A DNA stretch of 64,000 bases, from the NCBI RefSeq assembly GCF_022213955.1, contig NZ_JAKNTW010000002.1:1-64000 (forward strand), given 5' to 3'. This document shows, one piece after another, positions 22,395-31,840 of the stretch. A program made the translations under genes and the position numbers. Every line of letters starts with the position of its first letter. The first letter of the stretch is position 1. The stretch comes from Dolomitihabitans soli. GTDB taxonomy: Bacteria > Actinomycetota > Actinomycetes > Streptosporangiales > Streptosporangiaceae. The notes under the pieces were generated by a model. That model did not search any database. It was not told the DNA's origin and was given only the letters and a program-made list of their open reading frames with translations.

Positions 22395-23507
22395 TCACTG
22401 GGTGAGGGCCCGCAACCCCGGGAGCACCCGGTCGTCGAACCCGAACAGCGCCTGGTTCTCCCACCCGTTGCCCGACGACGGGTCGGCCGGGTCCCAGCCG
22501 TTGCCCCGCACCCCGGTCCAGGTGGCCTCCCAGTAGAAGACGCCCAGGCCGCGCTGCCCGGGGACGGCCCTGACGATGTTCACCAGGTCGCGCATCATCG
22601 CCGACTGCCCCGCGGTCGTGGCCGGGTAGCCCTGGTACGGCACGGCGGAGCTGATGATGTTCGGGTAGCCGTCGTCGTCGCCCGTGGTGAAGGGGTAGGC
22701 GGTCTCCACCACGACGACCGGCTTGCCGTACCTCGCGGCCACGTCGTTGAGGTTGGTCTTGAAGGCGGCCAGGGTGCCGTGCCAGTAGGCGTAGAAGGAC
22801 AGGCCGATCACGTCGTAGCGGATGCCGTGGGCGGCGGCGTTGTCGAACCACCAGCGGTACAGGCCGTTGTCGGCGCCGTCGGCGAGGTGCAGCACCACGC
22901 GGGTGGCGGAGGAGACCGCCTTGGCCGCGTCGTGGCCGGCGTTGAGCAGCGCGGCCATGTTCGGCCATCTGTCGTAGCGGCCGTCGGGCCACAGCAGCCC
23001 GCCGTTCAGCTCGTTGCCGATCTGCACCATGTCGGCCGTGGTGCCCTGCGCCCTGAGCGCGCCGAGCACGTCGTAGGTGTGGTCGTAGACCGCCTGCCGA
23101 AGCCGGTCGAACGGCAGGGAGGCCCAGGCGGCGGGCTTGTTCTGCTTGCCGGGATCGGCCCAGCTGTCGGAGTAGTGGAAGTCGACGAGCAGGCCCATGC
23201 CGAGCGCCTTGGCCCGGCGGGCGGTGGCCAGCACCTGCGTCTTGGTGTTGTAGCCGTCGGCCGGGTTCACCCAGACCTTCAGCCTGACGTAGTTGAGCCC
23301 GCCGTCGCGCAGGATGGTCAGCGCGTCGGCCCGCTGCCCGTTCTCGCGGCGGTAGACGCCGCCGAACGCCTCGGACTTGGCCAGGCTGGAGATGTCCGCG
23401 CCGCGGATCGGCGGCACGGGGGCGCTGGCGGTCGCATACGCCGGCTGCCCGGCCAGGGGTAACAGGAGCAGGAAGCTCGCCAGAAGCGTGGCGATGCCCT
23501 TCTTCAT
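22395..23507 (-). CDS. GH53 arabinogalactan endo-beta-1,4-galactanase, secreted
   Basis: The 370-residue protein has a signal peptide (MKKGIATLLASFLLLLPLAG) and the GH53 fold from RGADISSLAKSEAFGGVYRR. The acid/base Glu is in VQIGNELNGGLLWPDG and the nucleophile Glu in KPVVVVETAYPF; VRLKVWVNP and LLVDFHYSDSWADPGKQ are family hallmarks. It cuts beta-1,4-galactan of pectic arabinogalactan outside the cell. The start at 23507 overlaps the GH42 stop (ATGA), so the two are co-translated. The released galacto-oligosaccharides would be taken up by the divergent importer and split by the GH42 enzyme. Confidence 0.95.
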   Translation of the reverse strand: MKKGIATLLASFLLLLPLAGQPAYATASAPVPPIRGADISSLAKSEAFGGVYRRENGQRADALTILRDGGLNYVRLKVWVNPADGYNTKTQVLATARRAKALGMGLLVDFHYSDSWADPGKQNKPAAWASLPFDRLRQAVYDHTYDVLGALRAQGTTADMVQIGNELNGGLLWPDGRYDRWPNMAALLNAGHDAAKAVSSATRVVLHLADGADNGLYRWWFDNAAAHGIRYDVIGLSFYAYWHGTLAAFKTNLNDVAARYGKPVVVVETAYPFTTGDDDGYPNIISSAVPYQGYPATTAGQSAMMRDLVNIVRAVPGQRGLGVFYWEATWTGVRGNGWDPADPSSGNGWENQALFGFDDRVLPGLRALTQ

Positions 23508-25510
23508 GGGTTCCTCCGGGGGGTGGTCGCGACGACGATGACGCCGCCGGGGGGCACGATCACTTCACCGTCGTACTGCCTGCCGTCGAGCACGCCGGTG
23601 CCGGTCACGTCGTGCGCCGTGGCCGGGCGGTCGTCGTGGTTGATCAGGAAGACGTGCGCGCCCCGCCGTACCGCTTCGAGGGTGTCGGGCAGGTCGCGGG
23701 GCCGGGTGACGCCCGCGTGGTCGAGGACCTGGCGCAGCAGGTCGCGGGGGTCCAGGGCGGTCGCGGCGTACCAGGCGGTGCCCGCGCCGAGGTCGTGCCT
23801 GGTGATCGCGGGATGGCCCGCGTCGGGCCCGTCCGCGAAGTCCTGTACGGCACGCGCACCGGCCGGCCGGACCCGTTCGGACCAGATCCGGCCCGTTCCC
23901 CCCGTTCCACCGCTTGTGCCGCCCGCGCCGAGCCGTACGGTCGCGCCTTCGGGGAGGGGGTGGAACTCCTCCACCCACAGGCCGAGCACGTCGCGCAGGG
24001 CGCCGGGGTGGGCGCCGGGGTGGATGGCGTCGTTCTCGTCGACGATGCCGGAGAAGAAGGAGACGACCAGGTGACCGCCCGATTCGACGTAGCGGTGCAG
24101 GTTCTTGCCGGCCGCCTCGGTGAGGAGGTAGGCACTGGGCGCGACAACCACCCGATACCCCGAAATATCGGCCGAAGGGTGGACGAAGTCGACGGTGACG
24201 TGTTCGCGCCAGAGCGCCGCGTAGTACGCCTCCACCCGTTCCCGGAACCGTACGTCGACCGACGGCCGCCACTCCAGTTCCACCGCCCAGTACGACTCCC
24301 AGTCCCAGACGACGGCGACCTCGGCCTCGACCAGCGAGCCGCGTACCCCGGCGAGCCTGCCCAGGTCGGCGCCCAGGTCGACGACCTCGCGCCACAGGGC
24401 GGAGTCGGTGCCCGCGTGCGGCAGCATCGCCGAGTGGAACTTCTCCGCGCCGTAGCGGGAGGCGCGCCACTGGAAGAAGAGCACCGAGTCGGAGCCGCGC
24501 GCGACGTGGGCCAGGCTGTTGCGGCGCATCTCCCCCGGCCGTTTGGCGAGGTTGCGCGGCTGCCAGTTGACCGCGCCGGTGGAGTGTTCCATGATCATCC
24601 ACGGCCGGCCGCCCGCGACGGACCTGGTGAGGTCGGCCGCCATGGCCAGCTCGATGTGCGCGTCGGCCCGCCCGGAGTCGAGGTAGTGGTCGTTGGAGAC
24701 GACGTCCACCTCTCCCGCCCACCGCCAGTAGTCCATCGGCTTGCAGTTGGGGATCATGAAGTTGGTGGTCACCGGGAGGTCGCTGTGCGCGCGGATGGCC
24801 TCGCGCTCGCGGCGGAAGTTGGCGATGTGCGCCTCGACGGAGAACCGCGCGAAGTCGAGCTGGAGCGCCGTGAGCTGGCCGACAGGCGAGATCCTCGGCG
24901 GCTCCACCTCCTCCAGCGAGCCGTACGTCAGGCCCCAGAAGGTCGTCCCCCAGGCCGTGTTGAGCTCGGCCACGTCGCCGTGGCGGTCCCGCAGCCAGTC
25001 GCGGAACGCCCCGGCCGAGGTCTCGCAGTAGCACTGCGGGTTGGCCCAGCCGTACTCGTTGTGGACATGCCACATCGCCGTCGCCGGGTGGTCCGCGTAG
25101 CGCTCGGCGAGCCGGCCGGCGATCCGCGCGGAGGCGGCGGCGTAGTCGGGCGAACTGGGGCAGAAGCTGTGCCTGGAGCCGCCGGCCAGCACCTGCCCCT
25201 CACGGCCGACCAGCCGGCTCGCGGGATAGCGGTTGCGGAACCACACGGGCGGCGAGGAGGTCGGCGTCGCCAGGTCCGCCTTGATCCCCGAGGCGGCGAG
25301 CAGGTCGAGGATCCGGTCGAGCCGCCCGAAGTCGTACTCCCCCTCGGCGGGTTCGAGCAGGCTCCAGTTGAAGATGCCGAGGCTGACCAGGTTCACCCCG
25401 GCCTCGCGCATCAGCCGCACGTCGTCGTGCCAGACCTCCTCGGGCCACTGCTCGGGGTTGTAGTCCCCGCCGTACGCGAGGCCCTCCGGCAGCACGGGAT
25501 AACCGGGCAA
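23504..25510 (-). CDS. GH42 beta-galactosidase
   Basis: The 668-residue enzyme has the GH42 TIM barrel from LPEGLAYGGDYNPEQWPEEV, acid/base Glu in WHVHNEYGWANP near residue 150 and nucleophile Glu in WMIMEHSTGAVNWQP near residue 310, then trimerisation and C-terminal beta domains. There is no signal peptide, so it is intracellular and releases galactose from imported galacto-oligosaccharides. I chose TTG 25510 because GAGGGAGAG precedes it and the conserved domain follows; the frame is open to a GTG at 25546, but that would place coding sequence over the operator at 25534-25547. It overlaps the galactanase gene downstream. Confidence 0.92.
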   Translation of the reverse strand: MPGYPVLPEGLAYGGDYNPEQWPEEVWHDDVRLMREAGVNLVSLGIFNWSLLEPAEGEYDFGRLDRILDLLAASGIKADLATPTSSPPVWFRNRYPASRLVGREGQVLAGGSRHSFCPSSPDYAAASARIAGRLAERYADHPATAMWHVHNEYGWANPQCYCETSAGAFRDWLRDRHGDVAELNTAWGTTFWGLTYGSLEEVEPPRISPVGQLTALQLDFARFSVEAHIANFRREREAIRAHSDLPVTTNFMIPNCKPMDYWRWAGEVDVVSNDHYLDSGRADAHIELAMAADLTRSVAGGRPWMIMEHSTGAVNWQPRNLAKRPGEMRRNSLAHVARGSDSVLFFQWRASRYGAEKFHSAMLPHAGTDSALWREVVDLGADLGRLAGVRGSLVEAEVAVVWDWESYWAVELEWRPSVDVRFRERVEAYYAALWREHVTVDFVHPSADISGYRVVVAPSAYLLTEAAGKNLHRYVESGGHLVVSFFSGIVDENDAIHPGAHPGALRDVLGLWVEEFHPLPEGATVRLGAGGTSGGTGGTGRIWSERVRPAGARAVQDFADGPDAGHPAITRHDLGAGTAWYAATALDPRDLLRQVLDHAGVTRPRDLPDTLEAVRRGAHVFLINHDDRPATAHDVTGTGVLDGRQYDGEVIVPPGGVIVVATTPRRNP

Positions 25511-25533
25511 CTGCTCTCCCTCGTCAAAAGCTC

Positions 25534-25547
25534 TGTGAACGTGCACA
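25534..25547. promoter_or_regulatory. LacI-type operator upstream of the GH42-GH53 operon
   Basis: TGTGAACGTGCACA is a 14-bp near-palindrome with the central CG typical of LacI-family sites. It lies about 25 bp upstream of the GH42 start. A related site lies before the importer operon, so the LacI protein at 28749-29750 probably controls both directions. Confidence 0.6.
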
Positions 25548-25646
25548 GTAATTCACGGCCAGCGATTCGGGAAGCTTTAGACCCTTATACAGGTATTTAA
25601 CGAGAGCGTAACGAGCATTGACAGCCGTTGGGGCGGGCTCTCAGTC

Positions 25647-25660
25647 TGTGAACGCTCCCA
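25647..25660. promoter_or_regulatory. LacI-type operator upstream of the sugar importer operon
   Basis: TGTGAACGCTCCCA combines the TGTGAACG half seen at 25534 with the CGCTCCCA half of CebR-like sites. It lies 20 bp upstream of the binding-protein ATG. The two sites, 113 bp apart, flank the divergent promoters. Confidence 0.6.
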
Positions 25661-25679
25661 GAACGCATCGGAGGAACGT

Positions 25680-26975
25680 ATGCGTACGAACCGGCTCGCA
25701 CTCGCGGCCCTTGCCGTCACCCTGGCCGCCGGCTGCTCCGGCGCCCCCCAGGAGACGGCCTCCCCCAGCAAGGCCCCGGCCGGCCCGGTCACGCTCACGT
25801 ACTGGACCTGGGTCCCGAACATGGACAAGATCGTCAAGGTCTGGAACGCCGCTAACCCCGACATCACGGTCACGGTCAGCAAGCAGGCGGGCGGTGACGA
25901 CGCCGCCGCCAAGTTCCTCACCGCAGCCAAGGCCGGCAACCCGCCCGACCTGGTCCAGGCCGAGTACCAGATGCTGCCCTCGTTCGTCGCCGCCGACGCC
26001 GTCGCCGACCTCACCGCCGAGACCGCGCAGGCGAAGGCCGAGTTCGGCGAGGGCATCTGGGGCCTGGTCACCCTCGGCACCGACGCCGTCTACGCCCTCC
26101 CCCAGGACAGCGGCCCGATGATGCTCTACTACCGGCGCGACCTGTTCGACAAGTTCGGCATCGAGGTGCCGAAGACCTGGCAGGAGTACGGCGAGGCCGC
26201 CAGGACGGTGCACAAGAAGGACCCCGAGGTCTTCCTCGGCACCTTCTCCAGCAAGGACCCCGGCTCCTTCACCGGCCTCGCCCAGCAGGCCGGCGCCCAG
26301 TGGTGGTCGATCTCCGGCGAGTCGTGGAAGGTCGCCATCAACGACGCGGCCACCACCAAGGTCGCCGACTTCTGGGGCGGCCTGGTCAAGGAGGGCGTCA
26401 TCGACGGCCAGCCGTACTTCACCCCCGAATGGAACAAGGCGCTCAACGACGGCAAGCTGCTGACCTGGCCCTCGGCGGTCTGGGGGCCCGGGGTGCTGTC
26501 GAGCAACGCGCCCAAGGCCAAGGGCAAGTGGGCGATCGCGCCGCTGCCGCAGTGGAGCGCCGGCGAGAACAGCAGCGGCTTCTGGGGCGGCTCGTCCACG
26601 GCGGTCGCCGAGAAGTCGCCCAACCGGGCCGCCGCCGCCAAGTTCGCCACCTGGCTGAACACCGACCCGGAGGCGCTCGAACTGCTCGTGAAGGAGGGAG
26701 CCGTCTACCCGGCGGCCACCAAGGGCGGCGCACTGCTCACCGAGGCGCCCGACTACTTCTCCAGCCAGCCCGACTTCTGGCAGCAGGTCGCCGCCATCTC
26801 CGCCACCGCGCGCGGCTTCACCTTCGGCCCCAACGTGAACGTCACGTACAACGCCTTCAAGGACGGCTTCGACCAGGCCGTACAGGACAAGGCCGGCTTC
26901 GCGGCGGCCGTCGGCAAGATGCAGGAGGCCACACTCGCCGACATGCGGAAGTCCGGATTCCAGATCGCCCCATGA
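25680..26975 (+). CDS. Sugar-binding lipoprotein of a CUT1 ABC importer (probably galacto-oligosaccharide)
   Basis: The 431-residue protein has a lipobox LAAGC (Cys near 19) and the family-1 solute-binding fold: VTLTYWTWVPNMDKIVKVWN, NPPDLVQAEYQMLPSFVAAD, GTDAVYALPQDSGPMMLYYR. It binds sugar outside the membrane. The context (divergent GH42 and GH53, downstream LacI) indicates galacto-oligosaccharides from galactan; this is inferred, not shown. GGAGG is a few bases before the ATG. No ATPase gene is present, as usual for CUT1 systems in actinomycetes that share the MsiK-type ATPase. Confidence 0.93.
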   Translation: MRTNRLALAALAVTLAAGCSGAPQETASPSKAPAGPVTLTYWTWVPNMDKIVKVWNAANPDITVTVSKQAGGDDAAAKFLTAAKAGNPPDLVQAEYQMLPSFVAADAVADLTAETAQAKAEFGEGIWGLVTLGTDAVYALPQDSGPMMLYYRRDLFDKFGIEVPKTWQEYGEAARTVHKKDPEVFLGTFSSKDPGSFTGLAQQAGAQWWSISGESWKVAINDAATTKVADFWGGLVKEGVIDGQPYFTPEWNKALNDGKLLTWPSAVWGPGVLSSNAPKAKGKWAIAPLPQWSAGENSSGFWGGSSTAVAEKSPNRAAAAKFATWLNTDPEALELLVKEGAVYPAATKGGALLTEAPDYFSSQPDFWQQVAAISATARGFTFGPNVNVTYNAFKDGFDQAVQDKAGFAAAVGKMQEATLADMRKSGFQIAP

Positions 26976-27847
26976 GAGCCAGCCGCGTTCCCTATCTCTT
27001 CCTCGCGCCGGCCATGGCGTTGTTCACGCTCTTCATGGCCCTGCCCATCGGCTACACGATCTATCTGAGCCTGCGCGGCGCCAAGGTCTCCGGGCTGGGA
27101 CTCGGCAAGGGCGCCCGCAGCGAGATCTTCGTCGGGGCGGCCAACTACACCGACGCCCTGGCCGACGGCGCCCTGTGGAACGGCTGGCTGAGGGTGCTGG
27201 CGTACGGCCTGCTCGTGCTGGTCGTGATGCTCGGCCTGGCCCTGCTGTTCGCCCTGCTGCTGGACACCGCGCACGTACGGCTGGCCAGGTTCTCGCGGAT
27301 CTCCATCTTCCTGCCGTTCGCCGTGCCCGGGGTGGCGGCCACCCTGATGTGGGGGTTCCTCTACCTGCCCAGCCTCAGCCCGATCCGCGCGGTGCTCGAC
27401 GTGGACCTGCTCGGTCCCACCGCCGTCACCTTCTCGATGGCGAACATCGCCGTCTGGGGCGGCGTGGGGTTCAACATGCTGGTGCTCTACACGGCGTTGC
27501 GTGCCGTACCTCGGGCCTACTACGAGGCGGCCCGCATCGACGGCGCGTCCGAGATCCAGATCGCGCTGCGGATCAAGATCCCGATCCTGTTGCCCGCGAT
27601 CATCCTGACCACCGTCTTCTCCATCATCGCCACCGTCCAGGTGTTCACCGAGCCGACCGCGCTGCGCCCGCTCACCAACACCATCAGCTCGACCTGGAGC
27701 CCGCTCATGAAGGTCTACCGGGACGCGTTCGTCACCGGCGACCTCTACTCGGCCGCCGCCACCTCGATCATCATCGCGGCGATCTCGCTCGTCCTGTCGT
27801 TCGGATTCCTGCGCGTCGTCCGCGACCGCGCCTTCGGGGAGGGCTGA
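26972..27847 (+). CDS. CUT1 ABC sugar permease, MalF type
   Basis: The 291-residue permease has six transmembrane helices and the EAA loop YYEAARIDGASEIQIALRIK, which docks the ATPase. The ATG overlaps the stop of the binding-protein gene (ATGA). It forms a heterodimeric channel with the next protein. Confidence 0.93.
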   Translation: MRASRVPYLFLAPAMALFTLFMALPIGYTIYLSLRGAKVSGLGLGKGARSEIFVGAANYTDALADGALWNGWLRVLAYGLLVLVVMLGLALLFALLLDTAHVRLARFSRISIFLPFAVPGVAATLMWGFLYLPSLSPIRAVLDVDLLGPTAVTFSMANIAVWGGVGFNMLVLYTALRAVPRAYYEAARIDGASEIQIALRIKIPILLPAIILTTVFSIIATVQVFTEPTALRPLTNTISSTWSPLMKVYRDAFVTGDLYSAAATSIIIAAISLVLSFGFLRVVRDRAFGEG

Positions 27848-28722
27848 TGGCCGCCGCCACGCGCACCGCCGCACACGCGGCCATGCGGGGAGCCCTCCCA
27901 CTCGGGTTCACCTCGACCGCCGTCCTGCTGCTCGGGGCGGTCTACTGCCTGTTCCCCGTCAGCTGGGTGCTGGTCGCCGCCACCAAGTCCAAGGCGGAAC
28001 TGTTCTCGATCTCGGCCTTCGCCCCGGGCACCGGGCTGCTGTCGAACCTCGCCGACCTGGCGGCCTACCGCGACGGGGTGTTCTGGCTGTGGCTGCTGAA
28101 CACCCTGCTGTACGCCGGGGGCGGCGCGCTGCTCTCCACGGTGGTCTCCACGGTGTCCGGCTACACGCTGGCGAAGTATCGCTTCCCCGGCCGAAACGTG
28201 ATCTTCAACCTGCTGCTCGGCGGCATCCTGGTGCCCGCGGTGGTGCTGGCGATCCCGCAGTATCTGCTGTTCTCCACCGTGGGGCTGGCCGACACCTACT
28301 GGTCGGTGCTGCTGCCGCAGATCCTGCACCCCTACGGCATCTACCTGGCCCGCGTCTACGCCGGCGCCGCCATTCCCGACACGCTGCTGGAGGCCGGGCG
28401 GATCGACGGGGCCGGCCACGGGACGCTGCTGCGGAAAGTGGCGCTGCCGCTCATGCTGCCCGGCATGGTGACCATCTTCCTGTTCCAGTTCGTCGCCATC
28501 TGGAACAACTTCCTGCTGCCCTACATCATGCTGGGAGACGACCAGAAGTTCCCGCTCACCGTCGGGCTCTACACCCTTCTCGCGGCCGGCGCCAACCAGC
28601 CCTCTCTCTACAATCTGATCATCACGGGCGCGCTGGTGTCGATCATCCCGTTGATCGCGCTGTTCCTCACCATGCAGCGGTACTGGCGGACCGACCTGTC
28701 CAGCGGGGCCGTGAAGCACTAG
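27847..28722 (+). CDS. CUT1 ABC sugar permease, MalG type
   Basis: The 291-residue permease has six transmembrane helices and the EAA loop LLEAGRIDGAGHGTLLRKVA, with the C-terminal ...RYWRTDLSSGAVKH typical of MalG-like members. The start overlaps the previous stop by one base (TGATG). It is the second channel subunit; the ATPase must be encoded elsewhere. Confidence 0.93.
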   Translation: MAAATRTAAHAAMRGALPLGFTSTAVLLLGAVYCLFPVSWVLVAATKSKAELFSISAFAPGTGLLSNLADLAAYRDGVFWLWLLNTLLYAGGGALLSTVVSTVSGYTLAKYRFPGRNVIFNLLLGGILVPAVVLAIPQYLLFSTVGLADTYWSVLLPQILHPYGIYLARVYAGAAIPDTLLEAGRIDGAGHGTLLRKVALPLMLPGMVTIFLFQFVAIWNNFLLPYIMLGDDQKFPLTVGLYTLLAAGANQPSLYNLIITGALVSIIPLIALFLTMQRYWRTDLSSGAVKH

Positions 28723-28748
28723 TGGCCGCGCGGGGGGACAATGCAAGC

Positions 28749-29750
28749 GTGACGAAGCGCCCGACCATCCATGACGTCGCGGCGGTCGCGGGGGTCTCAC
28801 GCGGCACGGTGTCCCGCGTGCTGAACAACGACCGCTACGTCAGCCCCGCCTCGGACGCGGCCGTGCGCCGGGCCATCGCCGAGACGGGCTACGTGGTCAA
28901 CCGCAACGCCCGCAGCCTGGTCACCCAGCGCACCGGGTCGGTGGTGATGGTGCTGTCGGAGCCGCACGAGAAGCTCTTCGAGGACCCCAACTACAGCGTG
29001 ACGATCCGCACCGCCATCCGCCGCCTGGCCGAACGCGACGTGTCGCTCGTCATGATGATGGCCGGCGACGACGGCGACCGCGACCGGGTGATCCGCTACG
29101 TGCGCGGCGGCCACGCCGACGGCGTGTTCCTGCTCTCCACCCACGCGGGCGACCGGATGGCCGACGTGCTGGTGGATCTCGCGATCCCCGCCGTCGCGCT
29201 GGGCGCGGTCATCGGCAGGGAGAACGTCATCCCGTACGCGGCGGCCGACGACCGCGAGGGGGCCCGCCAGATGGCCCGCTACCTGGTCGGCCAGGGCCGC
29301 AGGAAGATCGCGACGATCACCGGCCCGATGGACACGCCAGGCGGCATCCAGCGGCTGGAGGGCTTCGCCGACGTGCTGGGCCGCAAGGCGTCCAAGAAGC
29401 TGATCGAGCACGGCGACTGGACCCGGCTCAGCGGCGAGAACGCGATGGCGCGGCTGCTGGAGCGCACTCCCGACCTCGACGCGGTGTTCGCGGCCTCCGA
29501 CGTGATGGCGGCCGGCGCCATCTCGGCCCTGCGGATGGCCGGGCGGCGCGTCCCCGAGGACGTCGCGGTGGGCGGGTTCGACGACTCCTCGGTGGCCGCG
29601 ACGACCCACCCGCCGCTCACCACGATCAGACAGCCCCTGGCACGGGTCGCCGAGGAGACGGTCCGCCTCCTGCTCGACCTCATCGACGGCGCCGGCCACG
29701 TGACGTCGGTGATACTGCCGACCTCGCTGATCGTGCGCGAGTCCGCCTAG
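28749..29750 (+). CDS. LacI-family regulator of the galactan locus
   Basis: The 333-residue protein has the LacI HTH (PTIHDVAAVAGVSRGTVSRV) and hinge (RNARSLVTQRTGSVVMVL), then a periplasmic-binding-like effector domain with LDAVFAASDVMAAGAI and VAVGGFDDSSVAATTHPPLT. The start is GTG 28749; a nearby ATG is out of frame. It lies 26 bp after the MalG-type gene, in the same direction. It probably represses the GH42-GH53 and importer operons at the two operators near 25.6 kb until galactose oligomers are present (inference). Confidence 0.92.
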   Translation: MTKRPTIHDVAAVAGVSRGTVSRVLNNDRYVSPASDAAVRRAIAETGYVVNRNARSLVTQRTGSVVMVLSEPHEKLFEDPNYSVTIRTAIRRLAERDVSLVMMMAGDDGDRDRVIRYVRGGHADGVFLLSTHAGDRMADVLVDLAIPAVALGAVIGRENVIPYAAADDREGARQMARYLVGQGRRKIATITGPMDTPGGIQRLEGFADVLGRKASKKLIEHGDWTRLSGENAMARLLERTPDLDAVFAASDVMAAGAISALRMAGRRVPEDVAVGGFDDSSVAATTHPPLTTIRQPLARVAEETVRLLLDLIDGAGHVTSVILPTSLIVRESA

Positions 29751-29768
29751 CGCGGCCTCCGGCACCGT

Positions 29769-30431
29769 TCAGGGCAGTTCGGCGAAACGCTCCACCGAGT
29801 CGGTCTTGCCGGAGACGATGATGTAGTCGCCGTAGGTCAGCACCGTCTCGGCGGTCGCGTAGGTGAACTCCTCGCCCTGGCTCTTGACGGCCACGATGGT
29901 CACGCCGTACTTGCGCCGCAGTCCCGACTCGCCGAGCGGCACGCCGATGTAGTCCTTGGGCGGGCGGCTCTTGATCAGCGCGAAGTTCTCGTCCACCTCC
30001 AGGTAGTCGAGCATCCGGCCGCTGACCAGGTGGGCCACCCGCTCCCCCATGTCGTGCTCGGGGAGGACCACGTGGTGGGCGCCGATGCGGTTCAGGATCC
30101 TGCCGTGCTGGCGGCTGATCGCCTTGGCCCAGATGTCGTCGATCTCCAGCTCCACCAGCAGGGACGTGGTCAGGATGCTGGCCTCGATGTCGTTGCCGAT
30201 CGCGACCACCGCGCGGTAGAAGTCGGGCACCCCGAGCTGCCGGAGCGCCTCCAGGTCGGTGGAGTCGGCCGTGGCGAGCTGGGTGATCTGCCCGGCGAGA
30301 CTCTGCACGATCTTCTGACGGTGGTCGATGGCCAGCACCTCGGTGCCTCGCCGGGTGAGTTCCAGGGCCAGCGAGCTGCCGAACCGGCCGAGCCCGATCA
30401 CCACGACCGGGTCGTTTCTGGTGTCAGCCAA
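29769..30431 (-). CDS. TrkA/KtrA-type K+ channel regulatory protein
   Basis: The 220-residue cytoplasmic protein has an RCK N domain with the Rossmann motif VVVIGLGRFGSSLALEL and the acidic strand end VLAIDHRQ, and an RCK C domain from about residue 140 (YLEVDENFALIKSRPPKDYI). It binds nucleotides and gates the membrane subunit encoded just upstream, whose stop overlaps its start by 8 bp. A single RCK module makes it KtrA-like rather than a double-module TrkA. Confidence 0.92.
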   Translation of the reverse strand: MADTRNDPVVVIGLGRFGSSLALELTRRGTEVLAIDHRQKIVQSLAGQITQLATADSTDLEALRQLGVPDFYRAVVAIGNDIEASILTTSLLVELEIDDIWAKAISRQHGRILNRIGAHHVVLPEHDMGERVAHLVSGRMLDYLEVDENFALIKSRPPKDYIGVPLGESGLRRKYGVTIVAVKSQGEEFTYATAETVLTYGDYIIVSGKTDSVERFAELP

Positions 30432-31785
30432 CGATGATTCGCTCCTCGGGTAGTTCGTAACGGCGGGTGCGTTCGCGTAGCGCGAGCGCGGAGCCGAGGG
30501 TGAGCGGGCCGATCCGGCCCACGAACATGAGCAGCACCAGCAGCAGGTGCCCGGCCGGGGTCGCCTGGGAGGTGATGCCGGTGGACAGCCCGTTGGTACT
30601 GAAGGCCGAAATCACCTCGAACAGTACTGCGTCCAGGCTGTGCGAAGTCAGGACGAGCATGACGTAGGTGGACACGGCGACCAGGGCCACCCCGATCAGG
30701 CTGATCGCGATCGCCTGCCGCTGGACGTGCTCGGGGAGCCGCCTGCGACCGACGTTCACCCGGGTCTCGCCGCGCAACTCGGCCCAGATCACCAGGGCCA
30801 GCAGGCCGAAGGTGGTCACCTTGATGCCGCCCGCGGTGCCCGCGCTGCCGCCGCCGATGAACATCAGCACGTCGGTGACCAGCCAGCTCGACGGGGTCAT
30901 CTGCGAGATGTCGAGGGTGTTGAACCCGCCCGAGCGCGGCATGACGGCCGCGAAGAAGCTCGCGAGCATCTTGCCCGAGCCGTCCAGCCCGCCCAGCGTC
31001 CTCGGGTTGTCCCACTCGGTGCCGAGGAAGACGAAGGTGCCGATGACGAGCAGCGCGGCGGTCACCGTGACCGTGATCCTGGTCAGCACCGACCAGCGGC
31101 TCGGACGCCGCCAGGTGCGCGACAGCTCGAACATCACCGGATAGCCGATCCCGCCGACGATCACGGCCAGCGCGATCGTCAGGCAGATCCACGGATCGGC
31201 CACGAACCGCATCAGATTGTCGGGCCACAGGGCGAACCCGGCGTTGTTGAACGCCGACACCGCGTGGAACACACCCAGGTAGACGGCCCTGCCGAGCGGC
31301 TCGCCGTACCCGGTCACGAACCTCAGGGTGAGGATCGTCGCCACCACGGCCTCGCAGGCCAGGCTGAACAGGACCACGTTCCGCACCAGCCTGCGCAGGT
31401 CGGTCATCCGCAGCGTCTTGGTCTCGATCTGGGCGAACAGCCGGGCGCGCAACCCGAGCCTGCCCGCGACGAGCACCGTGAGCAGCGTCGCGAGCGTCAT
31501 GATGCCGAGCCCGCCGACCTGGACCAGCGCGGCGATCACCACCTCGCCGAACGTCGACCAGTGGGCGGCGGTGTCGACGGTGACCAATCCGGTCACGCAC
31601 ACCGCCGAGGTCGCGGTGAACAACGCGGTCAGCCACCCGGCCGACTCTCCCGAGGTGGTGGCGACGGGCAGCGCGAGCAGCCCGGTGCCGGTCAGCACGA
31701 CCGCTCCGAAGCTGCTGACCACGACCTGGGCGGGACGATGGAACCGGTCGAGCAGCGCGGCCCCGAAGGAACCGGTCCGGCTCAT
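30424..31785 (-). CDS. TrkH/KtrB-type K+ transporter membrane subunit
   Basis: The 453-residue protein has the four M1-P-M2 repeats of the superfamily: TATSAVCVTGLVTVDTAAHW is the first pore loop, AVSAFNNAGFALWPDN the second, GGSAGTAGGIKVTTFGLLAL the third, and EVISAFSTNGLSTGITSQAT the fourth. Each has the selectivity Gly. With the KtrA-like partner it takes up K+ driven by Na+ or H+. The ATG at 31785 is followed directly by the first helix. The operon has two genes. Confidence 0.93.
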   Translation of the reverse strand: MSRTGSFGAALLDRFHRPAQVVVSSFGAVVLTGTGLLALPVATTSGESAGWLTALFTATSAVCVTGLVTVDTAAHWSTFGEVVIAALVQVGGLGIMTLATLLTVLVAGRLGLRARLFAQIETKTLRMTDLRRLVRNVVLFSLACEAVVATILTLRFVTGYGEPLGRAVYLGVFHAVSAFNNAGFALWPDNLMRFVADPWICLTIALAVIVGGIGYPVMFELSRTWRRPSRWSVLTRITVTVTAALLVIGTFVFLGTEWDNPRTLGGLDGSGKMLASFFAAVMPRSGGFNTLDISQMTPSSWLVTDVLMFIGGGSAGTAGGIKVTTFGLLALVIWAELRGETRVNVGRRRLPEHVQRQAIAISLIGVALVAVSTYVMLVLTSHSLDAVLFEVISAFSTNGLSTGITSQATPAGHLLLVLLMFVGRIGPLTLGSALALRERTRRYELPEERIIVG

Positions 31786-31840
31786 TCGACTCTCCGCACG
31801 GACGACGAGGGAAACGACATGGGGGACAACTTTGGCGACC

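Noticed and set aside
31786-31840. c-di-AMP riboswitch in front of the K+ transporter
   Set aside because: Only 55 bp separate the genes, too short for the ydaO-type structure, and no conserved elements were seen.
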